Below, piece after piece: positions 33,586 through 43,399 of a stretch of DNA of 64,000 bases. The notes under the pieces are model-generated. The model was not told where the DNA came from. It saw nothing but the letters and a program-made list of their open reading frames with translations, and made no database searches. Within the stretch, counting starts at the first letter, position 1, and each line of letters starts with the position of its first letter. The stretch spans positions 1,846,163 through 1,910,162 of the forward strand of contig NC_054390.1 of NCBI RefSeq assembly GCF_001625195.1, in the 5' to 3' direction. Both the position numbers and the translations under genes were made by a program. Source of the DNA: Drechmeria coniospora. Its lineage: Eukaryota; Ascomycota; Sordariomycetes; Hypocreales; Ophiocordycipitaceae.

Positions 33586-34493
33586 GCCTAGTTACAATAC
33601 CTTCTAGCGCCCGGCAGTTCTTATAGGCAGATCTAGACGATACCGTTAGGCTAAAGTCATCAATATAGGATAACTGGAAGGCCTTATCCGCTATAATATC
33701 CCTAATATAAATTAGGAATAAGATAGGGCTTATAGGCGATCCTTGCGGTATTCCTATGGCTATTTCGACTAGTTGGTGGATTTGGCCGTCAAAGGCTAGT
33801 TGGATCGATCGACCTGATAGGAACGATGTAACCCAGCTATTTAGGGCCTTTGGGAGGTCTAGCCTCTGTAAAACCCCTATAAGCTTAACCTTTGATACGT
33901 GATCGAAGGCGCCTTTAATGTCAAGGAATAATGTAGTAGTAATAGTACTACTAGTTTTTTTCCTCGATAGGCGCTGTAATTCAATATAGTGAGTTAGTAG
34001 TAGGGCTGTATCTATTGCAGACCTTTGTTTCCGCCCGCCTAGCTGTGTAGGGCCTAATAGGTCTGTAGTATTGGCTAGGTAGCTTAGTCGCGTAGCGAAT
34101 AGTCTTTCTAGGACTTTACCTAGGCAATTTAGTAAGGCTATTACCCTATAAGACTTAGGCTTCCTATAGTCTCGGTTGCCTTGCTTAAGAAGGATAATGC
34201 CTATACTTTGTCGCCATAGCTTAGGGTGGTAGCCTTCCGTAAATAACGCGTTATAGGCCTTGTAGAGGAATTTAGGAATAACCTTGTAAGTCTGCTGGAT
34301 AAGGAGGAAGCCAATAGTATCGGCCCTGGGGTTTTTTTGTTCGAAGACAAATTAATAGCCTCTTTAACCTTTTTCCAAGCTAGGCTAGGCCACTCCCACC
34401 TTTCTCTACTAGCCTGTCTTATAGTGGGCCTCCTACTGGGCCCGCTAGGCCCGTTAGGTCCGCTAGGCCCGTTAGGCCCGCTAGGCCCGCTAC
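33586..34493 (-). pseudogene. LINE ORF2 internal fragment (Gly-Pro repeat to RT palm), reverse orientation, no 3' end
   Basis: On the minus strand it runs from a short Gly-Pro-Ser tract (34430-34493) through the RT fingers to just past the YIDD motif, then stops at the poly-A of the neighbouring plus-strand LINE. It has a frameshift near 34325-34345 and more substitutions than the other copies, so it is an older copy. A fragment with neither a LINE 3' end nor a poly-A points to rearrangement rather than simple insertion. Confidence 0.8.
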
Positions 34494-34602
34494 AGCTATT
34501 ACTACGCCCCTTCCTCCCTTGTCCGCTACCGACCAACTAGTATACCAATAAATAGTAGGGACCCTAATATACCTTATGCTATTAACCCGACCAAATATAG
34601 CC
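34494..34602 (+). mobile_element. Copia pol fragment (109 bp), inverted relative to 27679-29092
   Basis: Reverse complement of 19255-19360 and the direct continuation (on the opposite strand) of the copia sequence that breaks at 29092. It ends TATAGCC-TTT, the reverse complement of the LINE target AAAGGCTATA. Confidence 0.85.
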
Positions 34603-34833
34603 TTTTTTTTTTCATTCATTACGCGCATGTAGCCCTAGGGGCTATGGCGCGGCGGCCTATAGGTCCTATAGGGCCTAGAAGACCTAATAGGCCTACTAGA
34701 CCCTTAGGGTCCTAAGGGCACGCAGGAGCTAACTAGCTAACTAAACTAGCAGTAACGACTGGCTATTTATATTAAATCAGTAGAGCTTTCCCTCGCATTT
34801 CACGAATCTTAGTCCCTAGGCCTAGGCCTAGTA

Positions 34834-37800
34834 CTATTCCTCTAGGTACCACTTTGCCGTACCGATATTAGTAGTAGTTAGGAACTCAAATAGAGCCTCC
34901 CTTCCTTGCCTAGTACTAAATAAAATCGGTAGGGTAAGCGGCTTACCCTGTAGGGCTTCCTTTAGGTCTTTCCGTTCCATCCTATAACGTACGCAATATA
35001 GTAATAGGTGGGTTACAGTCTGTTTTTGCCCGCACTTACAGGCGTCCGAGTCGATTTTTCCAATCTTTTTTTGGTAGGGCTTAAGGTATCCGATCCCTGT
35101 TTTTAGTTGTATATAGGCCGATTGGATAGGCCTAGGCAAATCGGGTAGGCTAGGCTTATACGCAAACCTAGGTTTCCCAGTCCTTCGATAGTGGGCCCCT
35201 AGGCCCCTAGCCTTAGGGCCTCGGGCCTCCTCCCTAGCCCATAGCTCCTTCCACCCCCCTAGGGCTGCCTCTTTAACTCTCCTCCGTAGATAACTTAGGG
35301 AGGTATAGGGGGCACCTATAGGCCTAGTTAGGCCACCCTTTGCAAGCTGGTCTGCAATTTCGTTCCCTATAATTCCAACGTGGCTAGGGCACCACGTTAG
35401 GGTTATAGCTACCTTCCGGTCCGCTAGGCTATTTACTAGCTGCCTTGCCTTATAGGCTAGGTCGCTATAGCCTACGGTTACCTTCTGAATAGCTGCTTGG
35501 CTGTCTATAAAAAGATAGGCTTCTTGCGGTAGGGGGTTTCGTTGGGATAAGGCCTTTAGGGCCCGAGTTATACCAATTAGCTCGGCATCAACTACTTCGA
35601 TCCTAGGGCCTAGGTTATAGGCCTTTGCCCCTAGGGCCCGGCCTGTAGGGTTCGTTTCGTAATAGGCGCACGAGTTCGTTGTTTGACCCCTAATAGTCCC
35701 TTGTGACCCGTCTGTATAATAAATAATACAGTTATTAAATTCTAGGTCCCTTAGAAGGGTTTCGTGTTCTAATTTAGCGGTCTCCTTAGGGCTTTGCGAA
35801 ATACTTATAGAGGCCCTAGGCCCTAGGGCCCAGGGGGCTTGCCAGGCCGCTCTTTGTCTCTCTAGGCCCCAGTTAGGACCTATTATTTCCTTAATTTTCG
35901 ATAGTAGCCGGAATAGCTGTGTTATAGGCCTGATATAGGTAAAAGTACCTAAATCAGACCCCGATTCGGCTAGTTCGTCCCGTACGGCTATGTCATAGGC
36001 CCTACGGATCGGGTGGTTGTACTGAAACATTAGGGTCCTTAGGGCGTAGCCTAGGCAGGCCTTCTGGAACCGTATCTCCGGCGGGGGGATTGCGGCCTCA
36101 ATTTCTAGGGCTTTTGTAGGGGACCCCCTAAAAGCCCCTAGGACCTTCGGTAGGGCCTCGTTTTGTAGACGTTGATAGTACTGTATTAGGCCTTTTTGGC
36201 CCTGGCCCTGGCCTTTGTACCAAACAGGGACCCCGAAGTCCGCTATAGTAGTAATACAAGCAATATATAGTTGCCGTAGTGCCCTATAGGGTAGGCCCTT
36301 TTGGGTACTTGCTAGCCTAGATAGGCCTAGGAAGGCGGCCCTAGCTAGGGCTATCCGGTTTTCGATGTGTGATTTAAACGATAGCTTTGAATCGAACCAA
36401 ATACCTAGCCACCTAATAACGGGCTTTGGTGTAATTGCTATATTAGCTATTGTTACGCCTTCCGTTATAGGGGCTCTTTGTGTAGTAAAGTGGATTAGTT
36501 CCGTTTTCCCGTGGTCAAATTGGACCCCTTGGTCCGTTGCTTGGGCTGTAAGCCTAGTTACAATACCTTCTAGCGCCCGGCAGTTCTTATAGGCAGATCT
36601 AGACGATACCGTTAGGCTAAAGTCATCAATATAGGATAACTGGAAGGCCTTATCCGCTATAATATCCCTAATATAAATTAGGAATAAGATAGGGCTTATA
36701 GGCGATCCTTGCGGTATTCCTATAGCTATTTCGACTAGTTGGTGGATTTGGCCGTCGAAGGCTAGTTGGATCGATCGGCCTGATAGGAACGATGTAACCC
36801 AGCTAATTAGGGCCTTTGGGAGGTCTAGCCTTCGTAAAACCCCTATAAGCTTAGTCTTTGATACGTGATCGAAGGCGCCTTTAATATCAAGAAATAATGT
36901 AGTAGTAATAGTACTACTAGCTTTTTTCCTTGATAGGCGCTGTAATTCGATATAGTGGGTCAGTAACAGGGCTGTATCTATTGCAGACCTTTGTTTCCGC
37001 CCGCCTAGTTGTGTAGGGCCTAATAGGTCTGTAGTATTGGCTAGGTAGCTTAATCGCGTAGCGAATAGTTTTTCTAGGACTTTGCCTAGGCAATTTAGTA
37101 AGGCTATTACCCTGTAAGACTTAGGCTTCCTATAGTCTCGGTTGCCTTGCTTAGGGAGGATAATGCCTATACTTTGTCGCCATAGCTTAGGGTGGTAGCC
37201 TTCTGTAAATAAAGCGTTATAGGCCTTGTAGAGGAATTTAGGAATAACCTTATAAGTCTGCTGGATAAGGGGGAAACCGATAGTATCGGGCCCTGGGGCT
37301 TTTTTATTCGAAGACGAATTAATAGCCTCTTTAACCTCTTTCCAAGCTAGGTTAGGCCACTCCCACCTTTCTCTACTAGCCTGTTTTATAGTAGGCCTCC
37401 TACTAGGCCCACTAGGCCCGTTAGGCCCGTTAGGCCCGCTAGGCCCGCTAGGCCCGCTAGGCCCGCTAGGCCCGCTAGGCCCGCTAGGCCCGCTAGGCCC
37501 GCTAGGTCCGCTAGGTCCGCTAGGTCCGCTAGGCCCGCTAGGCCCGCTAGGCCCACTAGGTCCGTTAGGTCCGTTAGGCCCGTTAGGCCCTGTTGGAAAT
37601 AGGGTTGTAAGAAAGGCATCGCATTTTTCCTGGAAGGTATTTGCTATTATATCTCTTCCTTCCTTAGTATACAATATACCCGGAAGGTTAGTATTCTGGC
37701 TAGCTTTTGTATAGTTATAGGCTTGGAAAACCTCCCTGTTAACTGCATTAGCCAGAAAGGTCTCCCAGTAGCCTACTTTAGCCTTCCGAATAGCATAAAA

Positions 37801-38877
37801 ATAGGCATTACGGGCCGTTTTCCAGTCTTCTTTGCATTTCCGGTTTTTCCGAAATAGTCTTTGTGTACGGCTAAGGGTCTTCCGTAAGTCTAGTAGCTCG
37901 GGGGTCCACCAAGGCTTAGACCGTTCACTAGGCCGTAGCCTAGGGATTGCCTCGATAGCTACTGCCTGTATAGCCTCTGTAATTAGTATAGCTATTCCAT
38001 CTAGATCCCTTACTGAAATTAGGGTATCTAGTTGCTGATTTAGGGATGCCTGCTTTTCCTGTAATAAACAGTTATACTTATTCCAGTTGGCCTTCTTGTA
38101 ATTGAATAGGGGGGGCCTAGACTGGAATAGTAGGCTTTCTGTAGGTAGGATAGGCGTCCTAGCTTCAAAGGCGATTACCTGGTGATCGGACCCGGATGCC
38201 TCTAAGTACCTCCAGTTAGACCAGTTTAGTAGGTTAAAAGGGGTACTAAAGGCTAGGTCAATAATAGACCTAGACTTTAAGCCGGGCCTAAAATAGGTAC
38301 CCCCTTTAACCTCTTCTGGGTCCTGGATTAGGCTAGCCTTCTGGCTTGTTAGCCAGTGTACTAGCCTTTGTGCCTTAGTAGCCCTAATAGGGTCTACCGT
38401 TGGATTCCATAATGGGTGGTGTAGGTTGAAGTCCCCTATAATAAGTGTAGGCTTGTTGCACCTATAGGGTAGGAGGAGCCTCTCAACTGTATAGGGGTTC
38501 TGGCTTGGTTGCCCGCTAGGCCTAGCGCTAGGCCTAGGCCCGTTAGGCCCGTTAGGCCCGCTAGGCCCGCTAGGCCCGCTAGGCCCGCTAGGCCCGCTAG
38601 GCCCGTTAGGTCCGATAGGCCCGTTAGGCCCGCTAGGCCTATTAGGCCCGCTAGGGCCCTCGTAGGCCTGTTCCTTTTCGTTGTAAAGGTTAATTAGGAT
38701 AAATGGTTCAGTACCTAATATCTCTATAGCTTGGATATCCGGATCGGAGAATAAGTCGTATCGGGGATTATAAGCTAGCCTACTAGCCTTCCTAATATAC
38801 GTTAAGACCCTAGGTCTAACTGTAATACTTAAAGGGCTAGTTGACTGTTGTAGTGTAATAATATAGTAAGAGGGGTG
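34834..38877 (-). CDS. LINE ORF2: endonuclease (N-terminus broken), reverse transcriptase, RNase H
   Basis: Open on the minus strand from 38877 to TAG at 34834-34836, 1348 codons. It begins after two in-frame TAA codons (38899-38901 and 38878-38880) at positions that are CAA in the copy at 63700-63730, so both are CpA-to-TpA changes. Upstream of them the start of the endonuclease (HNARR, DIILLQEPYC) is still readable. The endonuclease then shows [11 protein letters not shown] and GSDHQVIAF and is itself interrupted by a Gly-Pro-Ser repeat (38510-38650). RT, RNase H and knuckle match the copy at 29097-32543 apart from one repeat unit and single residues (for example ALGAKA in place of AIGAKA). 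The RT-RNase H part may still be translatable; the whole ORF2 is not. Confidence 0.88.
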   Translation of the reverse strand, partial: HPSYYIITLQQSTSPLSITVRPRVLTYIRKASRLAYNPRYDLFSDPDIQAIEILGTEPFILINLYNEKEQAYEGPSGPNRPSGPNGPIGPNGPSGPSGPSGPSGPSGPNGPNGPRPSARPSGQPSQNPYTVERLLLPYRCNKPTLIIGDFNLHHPLWNPTVDPIRATKAQRLVHWLTSQKASLIQDPEEVKGGTYFRPGLKSRSIIDLAFSTPFNLLNWSNWRYLEASGSDHQVIAFEARTPILPTESLLFQSRPPLFNYKKANWNKYNCLLQEKQASLNQQLDTLISVRDLDGIAILITEAIQAVAIEAIPRLRPSERSKPWWTPELLDLRKTLSRTQRLFRKNRKCKEDWKTARNAYFYAIRKAKVGYWETFLANAVNREVFQAYNYTKASQNTNLPGILYTKEGRDIIANTFQEKCDAFLTTLFPTGPNGPNGPNGPSGPSGPSGPSGPSGPSGPSGPSGPSGPSGPSGPSGPSGPSGPNGPNGPSGPSRRPTIKQASRERWEWPNLAWKEVKEAINSSSNKKAPGPDTIGFPLIQQTYKVIPKFLYKAYNALFTEGYHPKLWRQSIGIILPKQGNRDYRKPKSYRVIALLNCLGKVLEKLFATRLSYLANTTDLLGPTQLGGRKQRSAIDTALLLTHYIELQRLSRKKASSTITTTLFLDIKGAFDHVSKTKLIGVLRRLDLPKALISWVTSFLSGRSIQLAFDGQIHQLVEIAIGIPQGSPISPILFLIYIRDIIADKAFQLSYIDDFSLTVSSRSAYKNCRALEGIVTRLTAQATDQGVQFDHGKTELIHFTTQRAPITEGVTIANIAITPKPVIRWLGIWFDSKLSFKSHIENRIALARAAFLGLSRLASTQKGLPYRALRQLYIACITTIADFGVPVWYKGQGQGQKGLIQYYQRLQNEALPKVLGAFRGSPTKALEIEAAIPPPEIRFQKACLGYALRTLMFQYNHPIRRAYDIAVRDELAESGSDLGTFTYIRPITQLFRLLSKIKEIIGPNWGLERQRAAWQAPWALGPRASISISQSPKETAKLEHETLLRDLEFNNCIIYYTDGSQGTIRGQTTNSCAYYETNPTGRALGAKAYNLGPRIEVVDAELIGITRALKALSQRNPLPQEAYLFIDSQAAIQKVTVGYSDLAYKARQLVNSLADRKVAITLTWCPSHVGIIGNEIADQLAKGGLTRPIGAPYTSLSYLRRRVKEAALGGWKELWAREEARGPKARGLGAHYRRTGKPRFAYKPSLPDLPRPIQSAYIQLKTGIGYLKPYQKKIGKIDSDACKCGQKQTVTHLLLYCVRYRMERKDLKEALQGKPLTLPILFSTRQGREALFEFLTTTNIGTAKWYLEE
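37399..37590 (-). repeat. 9-bp coding minisatellite in ORF2 connector
   Basis: Same Gly-Pro-Ser/Asn repeat and position as at 29777-29973. Confidence 0.95.
38510..38650 (-). repeat. 9-bp coding minisatellite inside the endonuclease domain
   Basis: Units of GGCCTAGCG reading Gly-Pro-Ser/Asn on the minus strand, placed between [12 protein letters not shown] and the block leading to the GDFN motif. It is a second location of the same repeat within one ORF. Confidence 0.9.
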
Positions 38878-39048
38878 TTAGAGCCCTATAAATGCTCCTT
38901 AAATTTTAGGGCAGTAGGGCTCTTGTAGAAGGATAATATCGGTACGTTGCTTGTAGGCCTGTTGGAGTACCGATTGGTGTGCTAAATTATGCCTCCGTGC
39001 GTTATGCTGGATAAGCCTAAGATAGCACTTTTCTGGGCTATTTCGACT

Positions 39049-39359
39049 TATAGTCTAATAGCCTAATAGATTTCGCACTCGGTACTATTAGCCTTGTGCT
39101 TACCGTTACAGTTAGCACATACTAGTTTAAGGTAGTTGCAGGGCTCTGTAGCGTTATAGCTAGTGCACCGGTTAGTCTTTGTATAGTACCCTTTGGCGCA
39201 TAGTGCGTAGCGGATTTTCTTGTTGCAAAGGCTTAGGTCGTGCCCGTAGCCCTAACACCTAAAGCATTAGGTCTTTAGCGTATAGGCCTTATAGGCTATA
39301 ACCTTGGCCCGAATTCCAGCTATAAATAGCCCATTTTTAAGGCTATAGCTAGCCTCTTT
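39049..39359 (-). pseudogene. LINE ORF1 C-terminus (zinc knuckles), broken
   Basis: Matches the ORF1 end at 63240-63550. The first knuckle reads CFRC*GYGH, with TAG where the other copy has CAG, a CpA-to-TpA change. Further C-to-T changes are spread through it. 5' truncated at about 39359. Confidence 0.8.
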
Positions 39360-39720
39360 GTAAGGCTAGGCGTACGGGTAAAGCCCGGGTAGACAGGGGC
39401 GCACGAGTAAAGCCCGAGTAAATAAGGGCGCACGGGTAAAGCCCGGGTAGATAGGAAGGTAGGGCAGCCTAAGGTACGCCCTAGCTATAAAAGGAACGTA
39501 AGCCCGAAAACTTAAGAAGGGCTAAGCTTTAGTCTTAAATACTACTCGATTTCTAAAAGAAGGCTTACTTACTTACCTAACTATTATTAACCAATTCGTA
39601 CGTTATAATTCTAAAGCTTCTATTATAGTTACCTAAGTAAAATAGCGCTTACTATATACAGTATAAGAGAAATACTATACCTCCTACTAAAGGGTAAGAT
39701 AAATATAATACTAAAAGTAT
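39360..39720 (+). mobile_element. LTR-like repeat at the start of gypsy D (also at 27181-27571)
   Basis: Better preserved than the copy at 27181. Includes three tandem units of about 29 bp built on CGCACGGGTAAAGCCCGGGT (39370-39457). Followed by decayed sequence consistent with the 5' part of a plus-strand gypsy. The boundaries are not resolved, and I could not match it to the 3' end of gypsy D near 59090. Confidence 0.45.
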
Positions 39721-41460
39721 CCCTTATATTAAGTACGCTAAGTTCCCTTAAAATAATACTAAGGAGTACCTAAAGGGAACCCTTTATTCTAAAAATACTA
39801 ACTATAGTATAAGAATAGCTAGCTTAGCTGTAAGAGTTAGAAAAGCTAAAGGAAAAGGAAAAAAAAATTTATATCTACCTAAAGATAAGTACTAACTATT
39901 AACTAGAAAAGATAGAGAAATAAGCCTAAAGAGAGTTAGATACTTCCTTAGAGAGTAGCTAAAAAGTTAAGGTAAAAAATATACTAAAACTTAAGTAACC
40001 TATAACTCTATAAAAAAGGTTAGAATAACTTTATAACCTAAATTATACCTTTAATAAAGTAAGGTAAAAGTTTAAGAAGAACTACTAAAAAATCCTACTA
40101 ACCCTTAACTATATATAGGCCTAGGGCCGGGTATACTAGGAAAAGTACCTAAATAAACTACTAAAAGACTAACAAACTATAGTCGAAAATAATTAGGATT
40201 ATTTTTAAGAATAAATACTTACCCTACTAAGAGACTTAGTTAACTATTAAGCCTACTTAATAGTATAATAATAAAAAGTAATATAATAAGAAGGCTAATC
40301 CCTAATAGAGTTTAGTATTTACCTAAACTTAATTAAAAACTACTTTAGTAAAATACTAAAGCCTAACTAGGCTTTTTCCTATTTTAGTAAGTTACTACTA
40401 AAGTTATAGAGCTAAATTAATTTATATAAGAATATTAAAGGGTATATATAGAAAGAAATAATTTAACTAACCTAATAACTTTAGGACTCTACCGAAAACT
40501 AATTAAAAAGGAGAACTAATATAAGAAAAGGGAAAAACCTAAATTATTAAAGGAAAGTTACTAAGGAAATAAAAGTATACTAACTTTAGTATAATAGTAG
40601 GGAATCCTCCTAAAAATCTATAACCCTAAGCTTAAAAAGGGCCTATAGTAGTAAAGGCCTACTACTATTAAGGTAGAGTAGGAATAATTACTATTTTAAT
40701 TACTAAAAGGAAGGCTACTAAGTAAGAGAATACCTAAAACCCTAGAAATAAGGAAACTTCTAATAACTAAGGTAGCTACCCTTACCTTAGTTAGTAATAT
40801 AAAATATAGGGCGTAACCTTAGTTTATAGCTAATATAATAATTTTAAAATAAACTACCTAAAAGGTAAAGGTAGGACTAAATAGCTATACTAATATAAAC
40901 TTTATTAATATATAAACAGTAAGGTAGTACAGACTTCGCTAAGTCTTAATAAATAGAAGTAGCCTTTAGGCTATAGGGGGTCTTTAAGTTACTAATTATA
41001 AAATATAGAAAGTACCTATATATGTAATAAATAGTAAAGGGAAAAAAAGAAAGTTTACCTACTACTATATTAAAGTTAATATAAAACTAACTTCAAACTA
41101 AATATAAGTTATACTAAGGATATTAATATAAGCTGACCTAAGGATCTACTTAAACCCTATAGGAGTATATTAGTAGTTTTAGTAGGACTAGTTAAAGGTA
41201 TAGCTACTAGTACTTAAGAAGTTTTAAGTTAAATATAAGAATAAGGTAAAAATCTTTATAGTAATAAGAATAAAAGGCAATCCTATTAAGCTACTAAAAA
41301 GTTATTAGGAATAGCCCTAAGGGATCCTATAGGAACTAAAAGAGTTTAAGGATATTCTAAATATAAATAGTATAAAGATCCTACTAGTATATAAATAAAT
41401 AAATTATATAATTAACCTCTAACTAAATATATTACTACTATATAGATTAATTTACTTACT
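39721..41460 (+). pseudogene. Gypsy D 5' portion (gag/protease region, RIP-decayed)
   Basis: AT-rich and full of TAA/TAG. Position and strand place it upstream of the gypsy D reverse transcriptase, which continues after the family B insertion: the frame runs across the CTTTT duplication (41461-41465, 55371-55375) into the RT start. No zinc knuckle or protease motif is clear, so gag/protease is an inference from order. Confidence 0.5.
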
Positions 41461-41465
41461 CTTTT

Positions 41466-41636
41466 TGTTACGGAGTCGCTAGGCGACTGCTCTAGGACTC
41501 TTAATAATGTTTATTAAAAGACTTAAAGGAGGGAAAACTACCTAACAACTAGGGCTTCTAGTTATATGCGTTCCTCCTAGTGGGTCCCTTGGTTCCCTTC
41601 GTTCTCCTATATCGGGCTAAGCCTAATACTATAACA
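41466..41636 (-). repeat. Gypsy B 3' LTR (171 bp)
   Basis: Intact TGTTAC...ATAACA termini. Differs from the 5' LTR at a small number of mostly transition sites. Confidence 0.92.
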
Positions 41637-42000
41637 TACCGTCTCGCTCTACCCGTTCGAAGTAAAGTCTAGCTATAGCCGTAGCCAAACCGCCCTTCCT
41701 AAGGCTGGTTTTCCTAATCCGTAGCTCCCCTGAATTTTTTTTTTTTTTTTTTTTTTGGGTATTCGTCGGGTGCTTAGCGTATACGGTCTCCTCCTTGCAT
41801 TATCCCCCATTTAGGGTTTGCTGGTTACCTAGGGCAACTAATTCTACCCTGTTCCGTCCCCTCCTCGGGTGTTTACCGGGTGCTTGCCGGGTACCTAAGG
41901 TACCTGGCGTTACCTTGCTTTTCCCTCTTGCTACTCCCTCTATATTGCCTTCTCCGTTCTCGTTCTGTTGTACTTCTCGTTCCTTTTTCCTTTAACTATT

Positions 42001-43370
42001 ATGCCTGCCCGTTTTTTAGCTTCTTGCCGTATGATTATTGTTAACTCCTTTGCTGCCTCCTATTGCGCTTACTCCCCTATTACTATTATTCCTCCCCCGT
42101 AAGGTAGGTTGCTACTTCCTTGTCGGGGCCGTTCCGTATATCCTTCGGGCCGTTGGCTAATAAGCTGGTAACGATAGGAACTATTAATCCTACTCTTGCT
42201 GCTATTGCTCCTCCCTTATAGAGGACTTATTTACCTTTTTATTGCTACCGCTACCGCTATTATATCTACTGCTACGGGTACTCCTCCCCCCCCTTCCGGA
42301 TACGGTTCGGGCCCTCGTTATAGCTACTATACCGATAAGTCAGACCGCCGTTGCGCTTTAGGCAAATACCTAGTAGAGGGTAACTCCTTCGATAAGGAGT
42401 TCGTACCTCCGGAGGAGGTACGCAGAATATACCTCCCCTGCGTTAATCGCCTCGTTACTAGCGGCCGTAACGACTGTATGCCGGGCCGTAGTACTGGCTG
42501 CCGTACGTATACGCGCGCGTACGCTAAATGCGTTTAGGTACTGTATTTATTCGCCGCGCGCCCTTAACTGCATTGCGCCTTGCGCGACCTTTGTGCTTGC
42601 GCCTAGCGCAACGTCTATATCCTGGTCGAGGCCCGCCCTAAGGTCGGGGCCGTACCGGGCGCTTGCGCCGTCCTATCGCTTGAGTTTCTAGCCCTAGGCC
42701 GGGTTTGGGCTTGCACCCTGGCTTTGGCCGAGATGGAGCCTACTCCCGTACGCCCCGCCTACACCCTCGCCCCTATACCGGGTGTTGTCTCTCCCCCTAC
42801 CGCCGCCGACGACAACAACGACCCAAACCGTACCCTCGTCCTTACCGCTAACGCCTTAACCCCGACTTAAGCGGGTGGCCGTTCCGGCGCTGTACCGAGT
42901 ATATAGCTTGGCGTGTTTGCCTAGGGCGTAGCTTGGGCCCTAACGGGTATCTAGAGTAATATATACAGCCTCGCCCGCTATCAGCAGGCGCAGGAGGGCG
43001 TTAGTACCGAGTTAGTAGCTACTTTAGCCGAGATACACTGCAATATCTATAAGTTGCGTAAGTCTTACGCTAGCGGTTCCCCCTCGGTACGCTATCCCGT
43101 CCCCTCTACTCCCTGCGTTGCCTGCAATTGCAGTAGGTCGTACTCGTTTTGCGTAGCCGACGCAACTCCATTGCGCCGCCCCGTTACCTCCGCCCCTTAT
43201 ATCGCCTAAGTCGCCCGGCGCCTTCATTTTGTACCCCTACCCCCACCCCCCTCGGTTACATCCCGCCCCCGCCCGAGAGTACTGTAACGGATAGTTTCGA
43301 GACCCTCCCCAAGGAGGATACCGAGGAGGATAAAAGTAAAGAAAATACAAAGACCAACAAGTCTAAGTAG
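42001..43370 (+). pseudogene. Unrecognised gene antisense to gypsy B, between integrase and 3' LTR
   Basis: Starting at ATG 42001, frame 1 of the plus strand can be followed to about 43209, broken only by TAA and TAG codons (for example CCG TAA GGT near 42100, GTT TAG at 42535-42537, ACT TAA near 42868), never TGA. All fit RIP of CAA, CAG or TGG. After a C-rich run near 43240 the reading moves to another frame and ends at TAG 43368-43370 with an acidic-basic tail (KEDTEEDKSKENTKTNKSK). Visible features are a Leu-rich N-terminal part, a Cys-rich stretch (PCVNRLVTSGRNDCMPGRST then two more Cys), a helical segment (STELVATLAEIHCNIYKLRK) and a Pro-rich C-terminal part. I do not recognise the family. 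Possibly an accessory retrotransposon ORF or a captured host gene; currently non-functional. Confidence 0.55.
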
Positions 43371-43399
43371 TACGGCTAGCGTATATCTATAGTAGTAGT

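Larger units (their letters stand above)
34603..39359 (-). mobile_element. Longest LINE copy (ORF1 end, ORF2, 3' UTR), minus orientation, about 4.76 kb
   Basis: Poly-T (34603-34612) and 3' UTR, full reverse transcriptase to C-terminus, most of the endonuclease, and the zinc-knuckle end of ORF1 up to about 39359, where it breaks into LTR-like sequence. ORF2 is nearly identical to that of 29093-32780 and 48871-51784. The 5' part, not present in the other copies here, carries CpA-to-TpA stops in ORF1 and the endonuclease. Confidence 0.9.

Noticed and set aside
33586..34493. Twin-priming 5' inversion as the source of the reversed LINE piece
   Set aside because: In twin priming the inverted segment sits on the 5' side of the same insertion; here it abuts the poly-A side.
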